64,000 nt of DNA. Origin: JAABRU01 sp050180235 (GTDB taxonomy: Bacteria; Desulfobacterota; Desulfobacteria; Desulfobacterales; Desulfococcaceae). The stretch's first letter is position 1. Every line of letters begins with the position of its first letter. Below the pieces are notes generated by a model. That model made no database searches, had not been told where the DNA came from, and worked only from the letters and a program-made list of their open reading frames with translations. A program made the position numbers and the translations under genes. This document shows, piece after piece, positions 44,001 to 52,414 of the stretch. The stretch covers positions 1 to 64,000 of the forward strand of contig JBFXEJ010000007.1 of NCBI GenBank assembly GCA_050180235.1, in the 5' to 3' direction.

Positions 44001-44559
44001 TTTTGAACTTGAGATCACGGATGACAAAAGAGCCTTCGTCCGGATCAGGACTGTAAATTTCAATAATTCCGCTTTCATTTTCCCCGGAAAGTTCCTCTGC
44101 CGGTTCCAGACTGTGAATTTTCTTCAGCCCGACCGCAAGCTGCCGGAGCCATTCCGCCAGGGTTTGTGCGTCAAAGGGAAAACCCTCTTTCATATCCTGA
44201 CGCTGCACATACACCCGGTTCAGGCTGTTTTCGCACCGCATCATCGCCATGACCGGACGGCCCTCATGCTCTCCGCTGTCAGTCATCGGCACAATATGGT
44301 TTTTCAAAGCAACTTCCGGATCTATTCCCCGGAGAAAACGAATTTCCTTTTGCAACGTTTCCGTAATCTGCCGCACCGTGTCTGTGGGATATTTGATCCT
44401 TTCATCAGGATCACGGGTCTGCACGGTTTTCAGGGCAAACATCTCCCCATCCGACACACGCCGGACTTCCCACACCACACCATAGGCCCCCTCTCCGATG
44501 CGGCCGGTGATTTCATATTTCCCCTTTTCCAGAGGGATGACTGTGCCTTTTTCCATCAT
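41014..44559 (-). CDS. Transmembrane Ser/Thr protein kinase with DUF1566 C-terminal domain
   Basis: An 1181-residue Hanks-type kinase. The kinase domain covers residues 12-360: glycine loop GRIGEGAYGVVW, Lys44, catalytic loop IRDLKFKNVL (Asp182, Asn187; His of HRD replaced by Ile) and ADFGTVKPL (Asp199). A linker (365-520) leads to one membrane helix at about 577-595 (WLAAGLCLILLFAGVWHFM). Outside it, three long helical repeats of about 105 residues (ENRYAEIVKSVNSGKWDDA, GIYANILRAVKNGDRDTA) form an extended stalk, and residues 1065-1181 are a DUF1566/Lcl-type domain (DITWADTDNG, GGGWRMPTQDELYSL). Palindromic repeats are translated on both sides of the helix (42721-42992). Divergent from the FHA/PBP/SEDS genes, suggesting it regulates wall synthesis. 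Confidence 0.9.
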   Translation of the reverse strand: MMEKGTVIPLEKGKYEITGRIGEGAYGVVWEVRRVSDGEMFALKTVQTRDPDERIKYPTDTVRQITETLQKEIRFLRGIDPEVALKNHIVPMTDSGEHEGRPVMAMMRCENSLNRVYVQRQDMKEGFPFDAQTLAEWLRQLAVGLKKIHSLEPAEELSGENESGIIEIYSPDPDEGSFVIRDLKFKNVLVREGKLYLADFGTVKPLHRQLTKSRVYTPEWAAPETMLPKEIVNGKPRYALTPRVDIYSLGLMFHSLITGKDTQAQEAFFRYPFLNREFGSVGGLTAEEKQVLEQHLRRLLIPGGRTILPMNFVSLPDTETLISEFSALTESMLAPRAENRPSSAKVVDKSRELLDFLAPDLKELRLKMPSPLSFGKKQKVYVQAVGKGLPRSGRWLNLSVNEKPVSADFRPVPEKNQVWESDLPGFDKEGKYEIEVFAIVHHEKISCVQTAEVSASAEQLWKQGLYVQALIKKPDKWEWLNDLEKKFGKSEKYLKILEDVLEVHPKHTDINRRYWPLKHDIESRMGKSGALPTNGGSPHSDENDFRHSGESRNPDKVGNAPLLPTLQKTDKKRKTIGKWLAAGLCLILLFAGVWHFMRSETDRRVGKSGALPTKTVESPVQPETPEPVMPRPEPPKSDPMEEKRRAAGEIWKTIQEYLQSGETEKAKNLLTEKKSGLEILPDAAEKISVLEEFFVFYDRAGKAGKAETSQEQEKIVSDYEKAAEISGKLSISGLHDAVSEKLKAAESVRDDLLAAEKKEQERIAEEKLLKDEQDRIAEAEAQQKRTDAENRYAEIVKSVNSGKWDDAGSMISQNRDLLKNWLDSEKYGHLSQLETFFGFMTDAEKLRAKTDLTTPESFAPVLALYEKAKQIAQKLPAEIKLSVRIQGKMNEVKAKRDELLAKIQKEKEEEERVQKQKEAEGIYANILRAVKNGDRDTAENAISENRSLLSTYLDKTKAGHIRSLENFWKYLDEGDRLAGKRPETEKNLKSAAEAYSNAETTAKNLGGIVSLGDGIAEKRQKVLARRDKLMQEEQDSGAVAGKTVKARDGRFIAYTDGTVYDTKLDITWADTDNGSAVTWQQAYDYCTKTYKGGGWRMPTQDELYSLVGEENGVIKGYDCNLDFENYIITKLIRLTCTWVWAAETKDGPSWAFVNFGFGDRNWDYLNGTPRTKRALPVRSGK
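42721..42992. repeat. Three palindromic repeats translated in frame inside the kinase gene
   Basis: GTGGGCAACGCTCCGCTTTT(GCCCACCCTAC) occurs at 42721-42752, inverted at 42861-42892, and again at 42961-42992. A different palindrome, ATTCCGGCTTTCGCCGGAAT, is at 42901-42920. All keep the frame open and encode GKSGALPT, VGNAPLLPT and FRHSGESRNPD around the membrane helix. Confidence 0.9.
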
Positions 44560-44597
44560 AAAGAGTCTTTTACTACAGGCAGTGAGGGGATGTCAAC

Positions 44598-44799
44598 TGT
44601 CTGAACCGGGATTTGCAGGATTAAGGGATTAACCGGGATTATTCTGCGCCCGGCCCGGAATGGTGGGAAAGTCCGGGGCTGTCTGAACCGGGATTTGCAG
44701 GATTAAGGGATTAACCCGGATTATTTTGCAACCTGACACAGAATGAGGGAAAAATCCCGGTCAATCCGGAAATCCTGAAAATCCGGGTTCAGACAATTG
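44598..44799. repeat. Three GTCTGAACCGGGATT repeats in the kinase/FHA divergent spacer
   Basis: CTGTCTGAACCGGGATTTGC(AGGATTAAGGGATT) at 44598 and again at 44679 (81-bp period), with an inverted copy at 44752-44799 ending GGGTTCAGACAATTG. Related sequences are at about 40000-40055, 40920-40975 and 56775-56935. The spacer must hold both divergent promoters; none was assigned. Confidence 0.7.
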
Positions 44800-44875
44800 A
44801 TTGCATAGGCATATAAAATGTGTTAAATAACCGTATAAAAACTGAAACCGGAAAAACATACAGGAAAAATCCACA

Positions 44876-46561
44876 ATGCTCTCCAAAATATTCGGAAAAA
44901 TAAAAATCACCCCATCAGCCCCCTGGCTGGGAACAGATGAAAGACTCTTCACCCTGAAACTCTGCCATGTGGAAAATCCGCTTGATCCTTCCCCTTTGTG
45001 GAATTCCCTTTACGGGGGCGGAAAACAGATCACGGAAAGCATCACAGGCAGCACAGGGCTGCGTCTGCGGGATGCACTGGATTTGCACAGGGCCACAGTT
45101 ATCAGCAGAGATTCCCGCGGCTGGAAAACGGAAGACAGAAAAGTCTTCACAGATGTGATCCTGTGGATTCCCCGCTCTGTCTGGAATCAGGAGATACAAC
45201 TGTCGTGTAAAAAAACAGAAATTCTCTGTGACAGACTGTCCCGGCTGCATGAGGCTGATTTCGGGGATCATCTGATGGCGGAAAGAGAGCCTTCCTATGC
45301 TGTCATGCCTTTGGATGCAAAATATCTGAAAGAAGACGAGGTGATATTCCAGTTTGGCTTGGGCGTGTTCATTCCCCGCGACGAAGACTTTTTAACAGGA
45401 AAAATCAGCCTGAAATTAAAAGACAGAAAACAGTGGCAGTCTCTGCCGGACTGGATTTTCTGGAAACAGGGAAAGCGGATTGTCCGTCCTGCTGGCCTGT
45501 ATGAAAAACAGCAGTTTGTTCTTCTGGGCGCGGAACCGGAATTTGCGGCTCTCCGGGTTCCGGAAACTGAGGGCGGTGAGAAAACATGGTTTTCCCACGG
45601 CAAAGGAAATATCTGGTTCAATCTGGGAGATACGGAAGGAAAAGACGGTTACGGATGTCCGGGATTTGTGGAAAGATTGCAGGGAAGCAGCGCGGGAGAG
45701 GCCAGGGAGATTCTGTTCCGGGATGAATGCCCGGCATCTGAAGAAAAAAATGAGGGGCCGGAACTGCTGATGATCCGGATGGAACCTGTTACAGCACAAA
45801 TGCAGGAAAATCAGCAGGACAGTCAGACAGAAAAGATTCCGGATGCGGATTTTCTCCGCCATTTTCAGCGGGGTAGAACCATTATTCCCGGCATGATCCG
45901 GCATCAGCTTGTTCTGGAAGGCATAGCTTTGATTAAACCTGAATTTGTGCCGGGTCTGGAAAGCTGGATTCTGCGCATAGACAAAAACGGCCATCCCGCG
46001 CAGAATCACGCGGGAAATGCAAAGGAACCTGATTTGCTGACATTTTCCGCTGCTTTTCGTGAAAATCAGATCTGCTGGCGCAGAACCGGAGAAAAAGAAT
46101 TCTTTCCTGTCAAACAACTGCCTTTCACTCTGCCGGATATAAACGGCCTGACTTTTCATCTGATTCCCTCTCCTCTGCCGGATCAGTATCTGGCCCTTCT
46201 TTTACTGCCGGAACCCCGTTTCATTCCGGTGGATGAGGAAGGTTTTCTTTTGGGAAGAGCTGTGGCCGAACCTGGTCTGCGTCTGGATTCCCTTGTGCAG
46301 CCCGGCAGCCTGAAATGGCAGCCGGGCAGGGACCAGCCTGATGCCACGTTGGGACATATCGGCATTTCCGGTGAACATGCAAAAGTTGCTTTGCGTAAAG
46401 ATCAACTGGCCGTGCAGATGGAAAAAGGCAGCACAGCCTTTTATGTTCTGGACAAAGATCGCAATCTCAAATATACCTTTATGCCCTGGCAGAAAAAAGA
46501 AATAATGGCCGATCCGGATGACTGCCTGCTGCTGGGGCCTTATCTGCTGCGGTTTGTGTGA
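44876..46561 (+). CDS. FHA-like domain protein, first gene of the wall-synthesis run
   Basis: A 561-residue soluble protein with no signal peptide or membrane helix. The C-terminal 100 residues fit a forkhead-associated domain: LGHIGISGEHAKVALRKDQL resembles the conserved GR...SR.HA.i core, with GR.gis replaced by LGHIGIS, and ending LLLGPYLLRFV. FHA domains bind phosphothreonine peptides, so it may read the adjacent Ser/Thr kinase. The N-terminal 440 residues are not recognised. It starts at 44876 with AGGAAAAA about ten bases upstream, and reads in the same direction as the PBP and SEDS genes. FHA assignment is moderate. Confidence 0.65.
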   Translation: MLSKIFGKIKITPSAPWLGTDERLFTLKLCHVENPLDPSPLWNSLYGGGKQITESITGSTGLRLRDALDLHRATVISRDSRGWKTEDRKVFTDVILWIPRSVWNQEIQLSCKKTEILCDRLSRLHEADFGDHLMAEREPSYAVMPLDAKYLKEDEVIFQFGLGVFIPRDEDFLTGKISLKLKDRKQWQSLPDWIFWKQGKRIVRPAGLYEKQQFVLLGAEPEFAALRVPETEGGEKTWFSHGKGNIWFNLGDTEGKDGYGCPGFVERLQGSSAGEAREILFRDECPASEEKNEGPELLMIRMEPVTAQMQENQQDSQTEKIPDADFLRHFQRGRTIIPGMIRHQLVLEGIALIKPEFVPGLESWILRIDKNGHPAQNHAGNAKEPDLLTFSAAFRENQICWRRTGEKEFFPVKQLPFTLPDINGLTFHLIPSPLPDQYLALLLLPEPRFIPVDEEGFLLGRAVAEPGLRLDSLVQPGSLKWQPGRDQPDATLGHIGISGEHAKVALRKDQLAVQMEKGSTAFYVLDKDRNLKYTFMPWQKKEIMADPDDCLLLGPYLLRFV

Positions 46562-46584
46562 TGGGTTTATCTGAAAGATTCCAT

Positions 46585-46709
46585 CTGCCACGAAGACACA
46601 AAGGCACAAAGTCTCACAAAGGTCAGGGTGCGATTTCATATATGAAATCTGAAAAATAATCAGGCATTAAACTTCGTGGAACTTTGCGTCTTCGTGTCTT
46701 TGTGGCAGA
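46585..46709. repeat. CACAAAG-family inverted repeat upstream of the PBP gene
   Basis: CTGCCACGAAGACACAAAGG at the left is inverted as CTTCGTGTCTTTGTGGCAG at the right. It occupies most of the gap between the FHA gene stop and the PBP start 20 bases beyond. Confidence 0.8.
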
Positions 46710-46728
46710 AAAATACAGGAATTTCAGG

Positions 46729-49146
46729 ATGAAAAAAAATAATATTGCCATTGTGCTGATTGTCTGCACGCTGCTGTCTTTTATGGGCTTCCGGCTGAGT
46801 GTTTTGCAGAAGCAGGGAATTCCCGGACAGATTGCGGCCCATGTTTCTGCGGAATCTGTATCAGAAGAAAAACCTGAAACAATTCCAAAAATGATGGAAG
46901 ACGAAAGCCTGTTCCGCTCTCTTTGGGAGGAAAAACTCATCACTGCTCTGCCGGATGACAGACTTGAACTCAGTCCACCGGATTCTATTCTGATACAGAA
47001 AGCTCAACATCCGGATTTGGCAGATACGGAAGAAATGAAAAAGCAGGAAAAACTGCTCAAAGCCCTGTATCATTCTCCGCCCGGCAGAGTGATCCGCACC
47101 CAAATCAATCTGTGGAATGAAACCCGTTTTCTCACTGCCATAAGGGACAACAGGCCCGGATTTGCAGAACAGCCGGTCTGTCAGTGGCAGGCATATGAAA
47201 GTGAACATCCGGAATGGCAGTTTATCCGCACCGGAAATCTGGTTCCGGAAGACTATGGTTATGTGAATGCCGGAAAACTTGTTCCCGGATATACGGACTG
47301 GCTCACGGCCTTCAGTCTTTCGGAACCTGTGGAATTCCGCACCACAGTGGAAGTGAAAAGCAATGCACCTGTCACAGTACAAATCATTGGAAAACCTGTT
47401 TTGCCTTTGTCTCCGGCATTTGAAAAAATCCTGCCCTGCCCGAAAAAAAACTGCACAGCAGATCAGGCTGACGCGTTTCAGATTTCCCTAAAGCCGGGCA
47501 GACATTCCCTTGTCATCAAAGTGGCTCCGGTAAAGAACAATGAAACAGAAGTGTCCGGACTTCTCATCAGAAAAACAAAGCAAAATGAACAGTCTGTTTT
47601 CAAATGGTTCCGTCCTGAACCGCCTGAAGTTTCCCTTGCTTCTGCTCCTGTCCGCATATTCACTTCAGACAAGATTCTGCTTGCAGATGAAAAGGGAAAT
47701 CCCACGGAAAAATGTATGGAACTCGGTCTGCTGTCTTTGGTGGGAACCGGAGAAAAGAGCCGTTTTGCTTTGTGGAATCTGTTGCATCATGCACATGGCA
47801 GAGATACGGATATTTTTCTGACCATTGACAGCCGCATTCAGCAGGCCGCACAAAAGGCTTTGAAGAAAAAAATTGATGAATTCCATACCTACGCGGACGA
47901 CAGAAAAGCCGCTGTGATAGTGCTGAATGCGGAAACCGGCGCGATTCTGGCCGCAGCAGGGTATCCGCTGCCCCCGCTTGGGGTTCATCCCTGGGATCTG
48001 GCCTCTTTTGCCAAAGTCTATTCCATAAAAAATCCCATGCAGGTGCGCGCATGGCAGGGCGTTGACGGGGATTATATGCCCGGTTCCACATTCAAACCGG
48101 TAACTGCTCTGGCGGCCATGACAGCGGCTGAACATGATGAAAGTATTTCCGGTTTTCTCAAAGGTTATTCCCAAAACGGATTTGAAAAAAACACCGGACT
48201 TTCCCTTAACTGTGAGGCTTATGCGCCTTTTGAAGAGAAGTGTGGAGAACCTAATAATCGACTCACTATTGATAATTTTAAAGTTTTGATAGGAAAGAAA
48301 TTAATATACGAAACACCTCAACATATATTCGAAGGTGATTCTCTTCTTGGTCTGAAAGAGGCCATCCGGGAGTCTCTGAATGTCTGGTTTATCCGGCTGG
48401 CGTTGCTTACAGATGGAAAAGATGCTGCCGCGTATGACAACCCGCTTGCGGGACAGCAGAAACCGGATATTCCCAATTTTCATCTGGTGCAGACTGCACG
48501 GGAATTGGGATTCGGAGATATGCCAATGGATTTGGCCTTTGCACCGGAAAATGTGAAATTTGCCTTACGCAGAAATCCGGAAAAAGAAAGTGAAGGAGAT
48601 GTGCTGTTCGGCAATGCAGGAAAACCTGATCTGATGAATCCAAAAGGACCTCTCACATGGATTCTGGCGCAGAATTCCATTGGACAGGGCGTAACAGCCA
48701 CGCCTTTGCAGATGGCACGGGTGGCTGCGTCCATATGCAACGGACATCTGATAAATCCTTTTCTGATTCAGTGGGATAAAAAGAAAAAATCACATTCCCC
48801 AAAACTGAAGGGAGGCAGTCTTTCCCTTCTGTATGAAGGCATGAATGCCGTTCCCAAATCCGGCGGAACAGCGGGAGATGCTTTTGCCAAATTTCCGGAA
48901 ATCCGCGACCGTGTTTTTGGCAAAACCGGCACGGCCAATATCGGCAAACAGCGGGAATATTTCACAGCATGGTTTACGGGCTGGCATAAAAAAGCGGAAG
49001 AAAAACCGGAAATTCCGGATCTGGCCTTTGCCTGCATGATCAGCCACGCGCACGGCACAAAAAGCGACACCGGCGGCAGTGTGGCCGCGCCTGTCATTGC
49101 GGATATGCTTGATCGTATTTACAGGGAAAAAACCAAAAATGATTAA
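46729..49146 (+). CDS. Penicillin-binding protein, transpeptidase (class B type)
   Basis: An 805-residue bitopic membrane protein with a single N-terminal anchor (residues 3-22) and a periplasmic D,D-transpeptidase that cross-links peptidoglycan. All three active-site motifs are present: S453-T-F-K456 (GSTFKP), S549-L-N551 and K732-T-G734 (GKTGTANIG), with QNSIGQGVTATPLQMA before the last. The frame opens at 46684, but AGGA eight bases before ATG 46729 and the hydrophobic start fix the N-terminus. The region before the domain (150-330) is long and unlike standard PBP2/FtsI pedestals. It pairs with the SEDS protein downstream. The stretch at about 48240-48345 is notably AT-rich. Confidence 0.92.
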   Translation: MKKNNIAIVLIVCTLLSFMGFRLSVLQKQGIPGQIAAHVSAESVSEEKPETIPKMMEDESLFRSLWEEKLITALPDDRLELSPPDSILIQKAQHPDLADTEEMKKQEKLLKALYHSPPGRVIRTQINLWNETRFLTAIRDNRPGFAEQPVCQWQAYESEHPEWQFIRTGNLVPEDYGYVNAGKLVPGYTDWLTAFSLSEPVEFRTTVEVKSNAPVTVQIIGKPVLPLSPAFEKILPCPKKNCTADQADAFQISLKPGRHSLVIKVAPVKNNETEVSGLLIRKTKQNEQSVFKWFRPEPPEVSLASAPVRIFTSDKILLADEKGNPTEKCMELGLLSLVGTGEKSRFALWNLLHHAHGRDTDIFLTIDSRIQQAAQKALKKKIDEFHTYADDRKAAVIVLNAETGAILAAAGYPLPPLGVHPWDLASFAKVYSIKNPMQVRAWQGVDGDYMPGSTFKPVTALAAMTAAEHDESISGFLKGYSQNGFEKNTGLSLNCEAYAPFEEKCGEPNNRLTIDNFKVLIGKKLIYETPQHIFEGDSLLGLKEAIRESLNVWFIRLALLTDGKDAAAYDNPLAGQQKPDIPNFHLVQTARELGFGDMPMDLAFAPENVKFALRRNPEKESEGDVLFGNAGKPDLMNPKGPLTWILAQNSIGQGVTATPLQMARVAASICNGHLINPFLIQWDKKKKSHSPKLKGGSLSLLYEGMNAVPKSGGTAGDAFAKFPEIRDRVFGKTGTANIGKQREYFTAWFTGWHKKAEEKPEIPDLAFACMISHAHGTKSDTGGSVAAPVIADMLDRIYREKTKND

Positions 49147-49411
49147 TAATTCACCGGATCGCTGTCCTCTCTGCGGTGGAAGAAAAGAAGCGGGATTCAC
49201 AACTTTTACAGCAGATGTGAATGAGATGATTGTTGTCATAAGAAATGTTCCGGCCACCATCTGTTCCCTGTGCGGAAATGAATGGCTGGCTGATGATGTG
49301 GCCGGACAGATTGAATGTATTGTTCAGGATGCAAAGGAAAAAAGGCATCTGTTTGAAGTAACGGTGTATTCTTCTCAGTGTCAGGGAAAACCCATGAGCC
49401 TTTCAGTCTGA
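49139..49411 (+). CDS. YgiT-type zinc finger protein
   Basis: A 90-residue protein with two CxxC knuckles, CPLCGG (9-14) and CSLCGNEW (about 40-47), typical of the YgiT/MqsA N-terminal zinc finger; such proteins usually act as antitoxins next to a DUF4258 or MqsR-type toxin. Here no toxin gene is adjacent and no helix-turn-helix follows; the C-terminus is short. Its ATG overlaps the last 8 bases of the PBP gene, so it is translated with the wall-synthesis genes. Could be an orphan antitoxin or a metal-binding regulator. Confidence 0.75.
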   Translation: MINNSPDRCPLCGGRKEAGFTTFTADVNEMIVVIRNVPATICSLCGNEWLADDVAGQIECIVQDAKEKRHLFEVTVYSSQCQGKPMSLSV

Positions 49412-49577
49412 AAAAAATAAGGAGTCCCGAATGGAAAGTTTGGGACACGGGAATATTTTTTTGCCACAAAGACGCAAAGGCGCAAAGATACACAAAGAAT
49501 ATTTGTGAAACTTTGGAGCGTTGTGCAGTTGTTTTTCAGCCACGAATCACACGAATTGCACGAATCATTTTGGAATG

Positions 49578-49706
49578 ATACCAATTCTCCATTGAAAATA
49601 TACTTATGATTCTGTTTCCCACAGAGAACACAGAGAGAAAAAAACCACAGAGAACACAGAGGAAATAACTCATTTTATTGTATAAATTCAATAGCTAATT
49701 GGTATG
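49578..49706. repeat. Family A element, inverted copy of 5272-5402
   Basis: ATACCAATTCTCCATTGAAA at the left and TCAATAGCTAATTGGTAT at the right, with CACAGAGAACACAGAGAG in the core, match 5272-5402 in reverse. The preceding 49412-49577 holds CACAAAGACGCAAAGGCGCA and CACGAATCACACGAATT repeats, and GCCAAATTTTCAGTTTGGC at about 49709 is a hairpin. No gene in 49412-49754. Confidence 0.85.
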
Positions 49707-49754
49707 ACAGCCAAATTTTCAGTTTGGCACTCCGGATGAAAAGGAAAAAATTCT

Positions 49755-52295
49755 TTGCAGATGAATCAGGACACAGACAATTCCCGCCAATGGATTCTCC
49801 CGGCCATACTGCTTCTTTTTTTTCTCGCGGCAGGAATTCTGCTGCTCCGCAATGCCCCGTTGGTGAGAATTCTCCAAAAGATTGAAATCAATGGCAGAAC
49901 CGAACCGGGGGAATTCATTCTGGGACGTGAGAATCTGGGACAGAACAAAGGCCCCCGATCTGCGGAAGATCATCATCTGAAAATCCGCTTCATTCCCCAA
50001 AAGCCTCAAAATATTTGGGAAATCAGCAATATTGCCAGACATCGCCGGGTGGATGTGAAAACAGACAGACATTCCACACTTTTTCTGAAAAGATGGGAAT
50101 TAAAAAACGGCGATCTCATCACACTCGGAAAAGCGGAAATGGAAGTCATACGGGCAGATACAGTGCTGGAACTCAGGGAACGCAAAGAAAACAGAACACT
50201 TGTCTGGAAATCCGGAAAACTGCATTTTCCCGAAGGGGAAAAACTGTATGACGCGCACTGGTCATTTTGGGATCATTTCCGGGTCCGTTTGCGTTATTTT
50301 CTCATGCAGCATTTTGATCGCGGAAAAAACAGGGAAATCCGAATTTTTTCTCTCGGCGGCGGTGTGAACTGCCCGGATCTCTGGAAACTGGCAGGCGCGA
50401 ACATGCCGGAATCTCTTTTTGTGTATCAGTATCAGGAAAAATTTTTCATCGGCCCAGGAAACACGGACACACCCGTGCATATGACGCGCCCCGGTCAGTC
50501 TCCCCTTGTCTTCAGTCAGATGCCTCTGCGTCTGAAAGGTGAAAAGGGAACTGTCGAGCGCGTGATTCTGGGACGCACGTATTATGATGTAAAATTCAAT
50601 GAACATGTTCTGCAGCTCATTCCAATTCAGAGAACTGATGTGCAGCCCTGGGATGATCCTTTGGATAATAAAGATTCGGAAATCAGATACGGAAACATCA
50701 CACTGCATTACAGCAAAAATCCCATGCGTATGGGTGAGGGAAAATCTTTTTTCCCCGCAATTCCGGTAAAATGGCTGATCAGCATTCTTGCTGCGGGACT
50801 GATTCTCACTGCGCTGGCATATTCTTATGAAAAAACCATGCAGAGATTCCGGGCCGGTTCTTCGGGAAATCTGCTGATCCGGGTGAGTGCTGTGCTGTCT
50901 GCTGCGCTGATGATTCCCCTTACCCTGCTGATCTGGCCGGTGCGCGCAGACACTTCCCTTTCTTTTCTCCTGCTTATGCTCTGGATTTCCTGGGCATGGA
51001 CAAGTATTGTCATGCTCCATGCCGGATATCTGAACGGTTTATCCGGCCGCCTGTGGAATACTGCCCTTTTTCTGGCCGGAGCCGGAACCCTGATTCTGAC
51101 CCAACTGGCTCTGGGCGCGGACAATCTCCGCTGGTCAGACGCTGTGCAGAAACATGCGGTGCTGCTTTCCATTTTTGCCTGGATCATGCTGATTTTCGCG
51201 CTGATTTCCATACAGAAAATCATGCAGATATGGATTGCTTTTTCCGCAGAGCGCACAGGTTTCCGTTCAGTACCGCGCATTGTGCTGATGATTTTGGGAA
51301 CTGCTCTTCTGCTGATGCAACTGGGTTTTGGCAGTGAACAGGGTTTTGGCGGAATCCAGCCTGCGGAACTTGCCAAAATCCTGCTGGTGTTTACAGCCGC
51401 ATTCACCGGAATGCACCTTGCAGAACTCCGGCAGATGGATTCGCAGCAGCTCAAATCCAATCCTGGTCCCCTGATTTTCGGATTTCTGAAATTCCTTCTG
51501 CTCATCACTGTGACCGTGATTTTTGTACTGGTGGGAGTGCGGGATATTTCCCCCATGCTGATTATGGGCATTTTCATGCTTTCATGGCTGTGGGAAATCG
51601 CACCCCATCCCTGGAAAGACAGAATTGCGGAACATCCGCAAAAAACAGGTTTCAGCACAACAATAACGTTCCGGGTGGTGAGGGGATTTGTTCTTTTCCT
51701 CATACTGGGAACCATCCTCACGATACTGGGAATTTTCCGTCATCCGGATTGGATGTCAGAGGATTTTCCCCATCAGGATCGTTTCCGTGTCTGGGCGCAG
51801 CCCCAACTGCATCCCCATACCGGAGAGCAGGTCATACAAGCCATGAAACGGAGCGGACAGGGCAGATGGCTCGGAACAGGTTTTGCCGGACAAAACGGGC
51901 CTGTCATGAACCTGCCTGTAGTCCAGAACGATTTTATCGGAGTTTTTGTTTTTTACAAATTCGGGGGACTGGCAGGAATGCTTCTGATGCTGGTGCACGC
52001 GGCTTATATTCTCACCCTGTTTGAATGCGCGGGACAGATCCGTCTGTGGCGGGAAAACGTGCGGGATTACAACCCGCGCAGAGCCGGGCATGTGCTGGAA
52101 CTGATTCTGTACGGAATGGCATGGATGCACATCACCCACTGGTTCATAGCCTGGAGCAATGCGCTGGGACTTCTGCCGGTTATGGGACAGCCCATGACCT
52201 GGATTGCGGCAGCGAACAGCCATCTGTTTTTCTTTGGAATGCCAGCACTTGCCTTGGGAATGATGGCAGGAAGATGGGAGAGAACAGGGATTTGA
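49755..52295 (+). CDS. SEDS glycosyltransferase (FtsW/RodA type) with N-terminal FHA-like region
   Basis: An 846-residue multi-spanning protein. The C-terminal half (about 345-840) is a SEDS peptidoglycan polymerase: GGIQPAELAKILLVF, VRDISPMLIMGIFML and GRWLGTGFAGQNGPV match the family, and PVMGQPMTWIAAANSHLFF replaces the usual PvtGlplPfvSyGGss. The N-terminal 340 residues carry one helix (10-32) and an FHA-like region (about 45-135, GEFILGREN...SAEDHHLKIRF). SEDS proteins polymerise glycan strands with a partner class B PBP, encoded just upstream. AAGGAA at 49741 suits the TTG at 49755; ATG 49761 is an alternative. An FHA-SEDS fusion is uncommon and points to kinase control. Confidence 0.85.
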   Translation: MQMNQDTDNSRQWILPAILLLFFLAAGILLLRNAPLVRILQKIEINGRTEPGEFILGRENLGQNKGPRSAEDHHLKIRFIPQKPQNIWEISNIARHRRVDVKTDRHSTLFLKRWELKNGDLITLGKAEMEVIRADTVLELRERKENRTLVWKSGKLHFPEGEKLYDAHWSFWDHFRVRLRYFLMQHFDRGKNREIRIFSLGGGVNCPDLWKLAGANMPESLFVYQYQEKFFIGPGNTDTPVHMTRPGQSPLVFSQMPLRLKGEKGTVERVILGRTYYDVKFNEHVLQLIPIQRTDVQPWDDPLDNKDSEIRYGNITLHYSKNPMRMGEGKSFFPAIPVKWLISILAAGLILTALAYSYEKTMQRFRAGSSGNLLIRVSAVLSAALMIPLTLLIWPVRADTSLSFLLLMLWISWAWTSIVMLHAGYLNGLSGRLWNTALFLAGAGTLILTQLALGADNLRWSDAVQKHAVLLSIFAWIMLIFALISIQKIMQIWIAFSAERTGFRSVPRIVLMILGTALLLMQLGFGSEQGFGGIQPAELAKILLVFTAAFTGMHLAELRQMDSQQLKSNPGPLIFGFLKFLLLITVTVIFVLVGVRDISPMLIMGIFMLSWLWEIAPHPWKDRIAEHPQKTGFSTTITFRVVRGFVLFLILGTILTILGIFRHPDWMSEDFPHQDRFRVWAQPQLHPHTGEQVIQAMKRSGQGRWLGTGFAGQNGPVMNLPVVQNDFIGVFVFYKFGGLAGMLLMLVHAAYILTLFECAGQIRLWRENVRDYNPRRAGHVLELILYGMAWMHITHWFIAWSNALGLLPVMGQPMTWIAAANSHLFFFGMPALALGMMAGRWERTGI

Positions 52296-52414
52296 GGACG
52301 GGAAAAAACAGTTGCCTGCTTAGCCGCAATGGTGATATTATAAAGTTTTTGAACTGATGCAGAATAAAAACGCGGCATAACATCAGTGTACACTATTTTC
52401 ATAAGGGGGTTGCT

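Noticed and set aside
43234..44604. Open frame of 456 codons on the plus strand opposite the kinase domain
   Set aside because: The minus strand encodes a kinase with intact catalytic motifs; the opposite frame has the Phe/His/Gln-rich composition of an antisense shadow.
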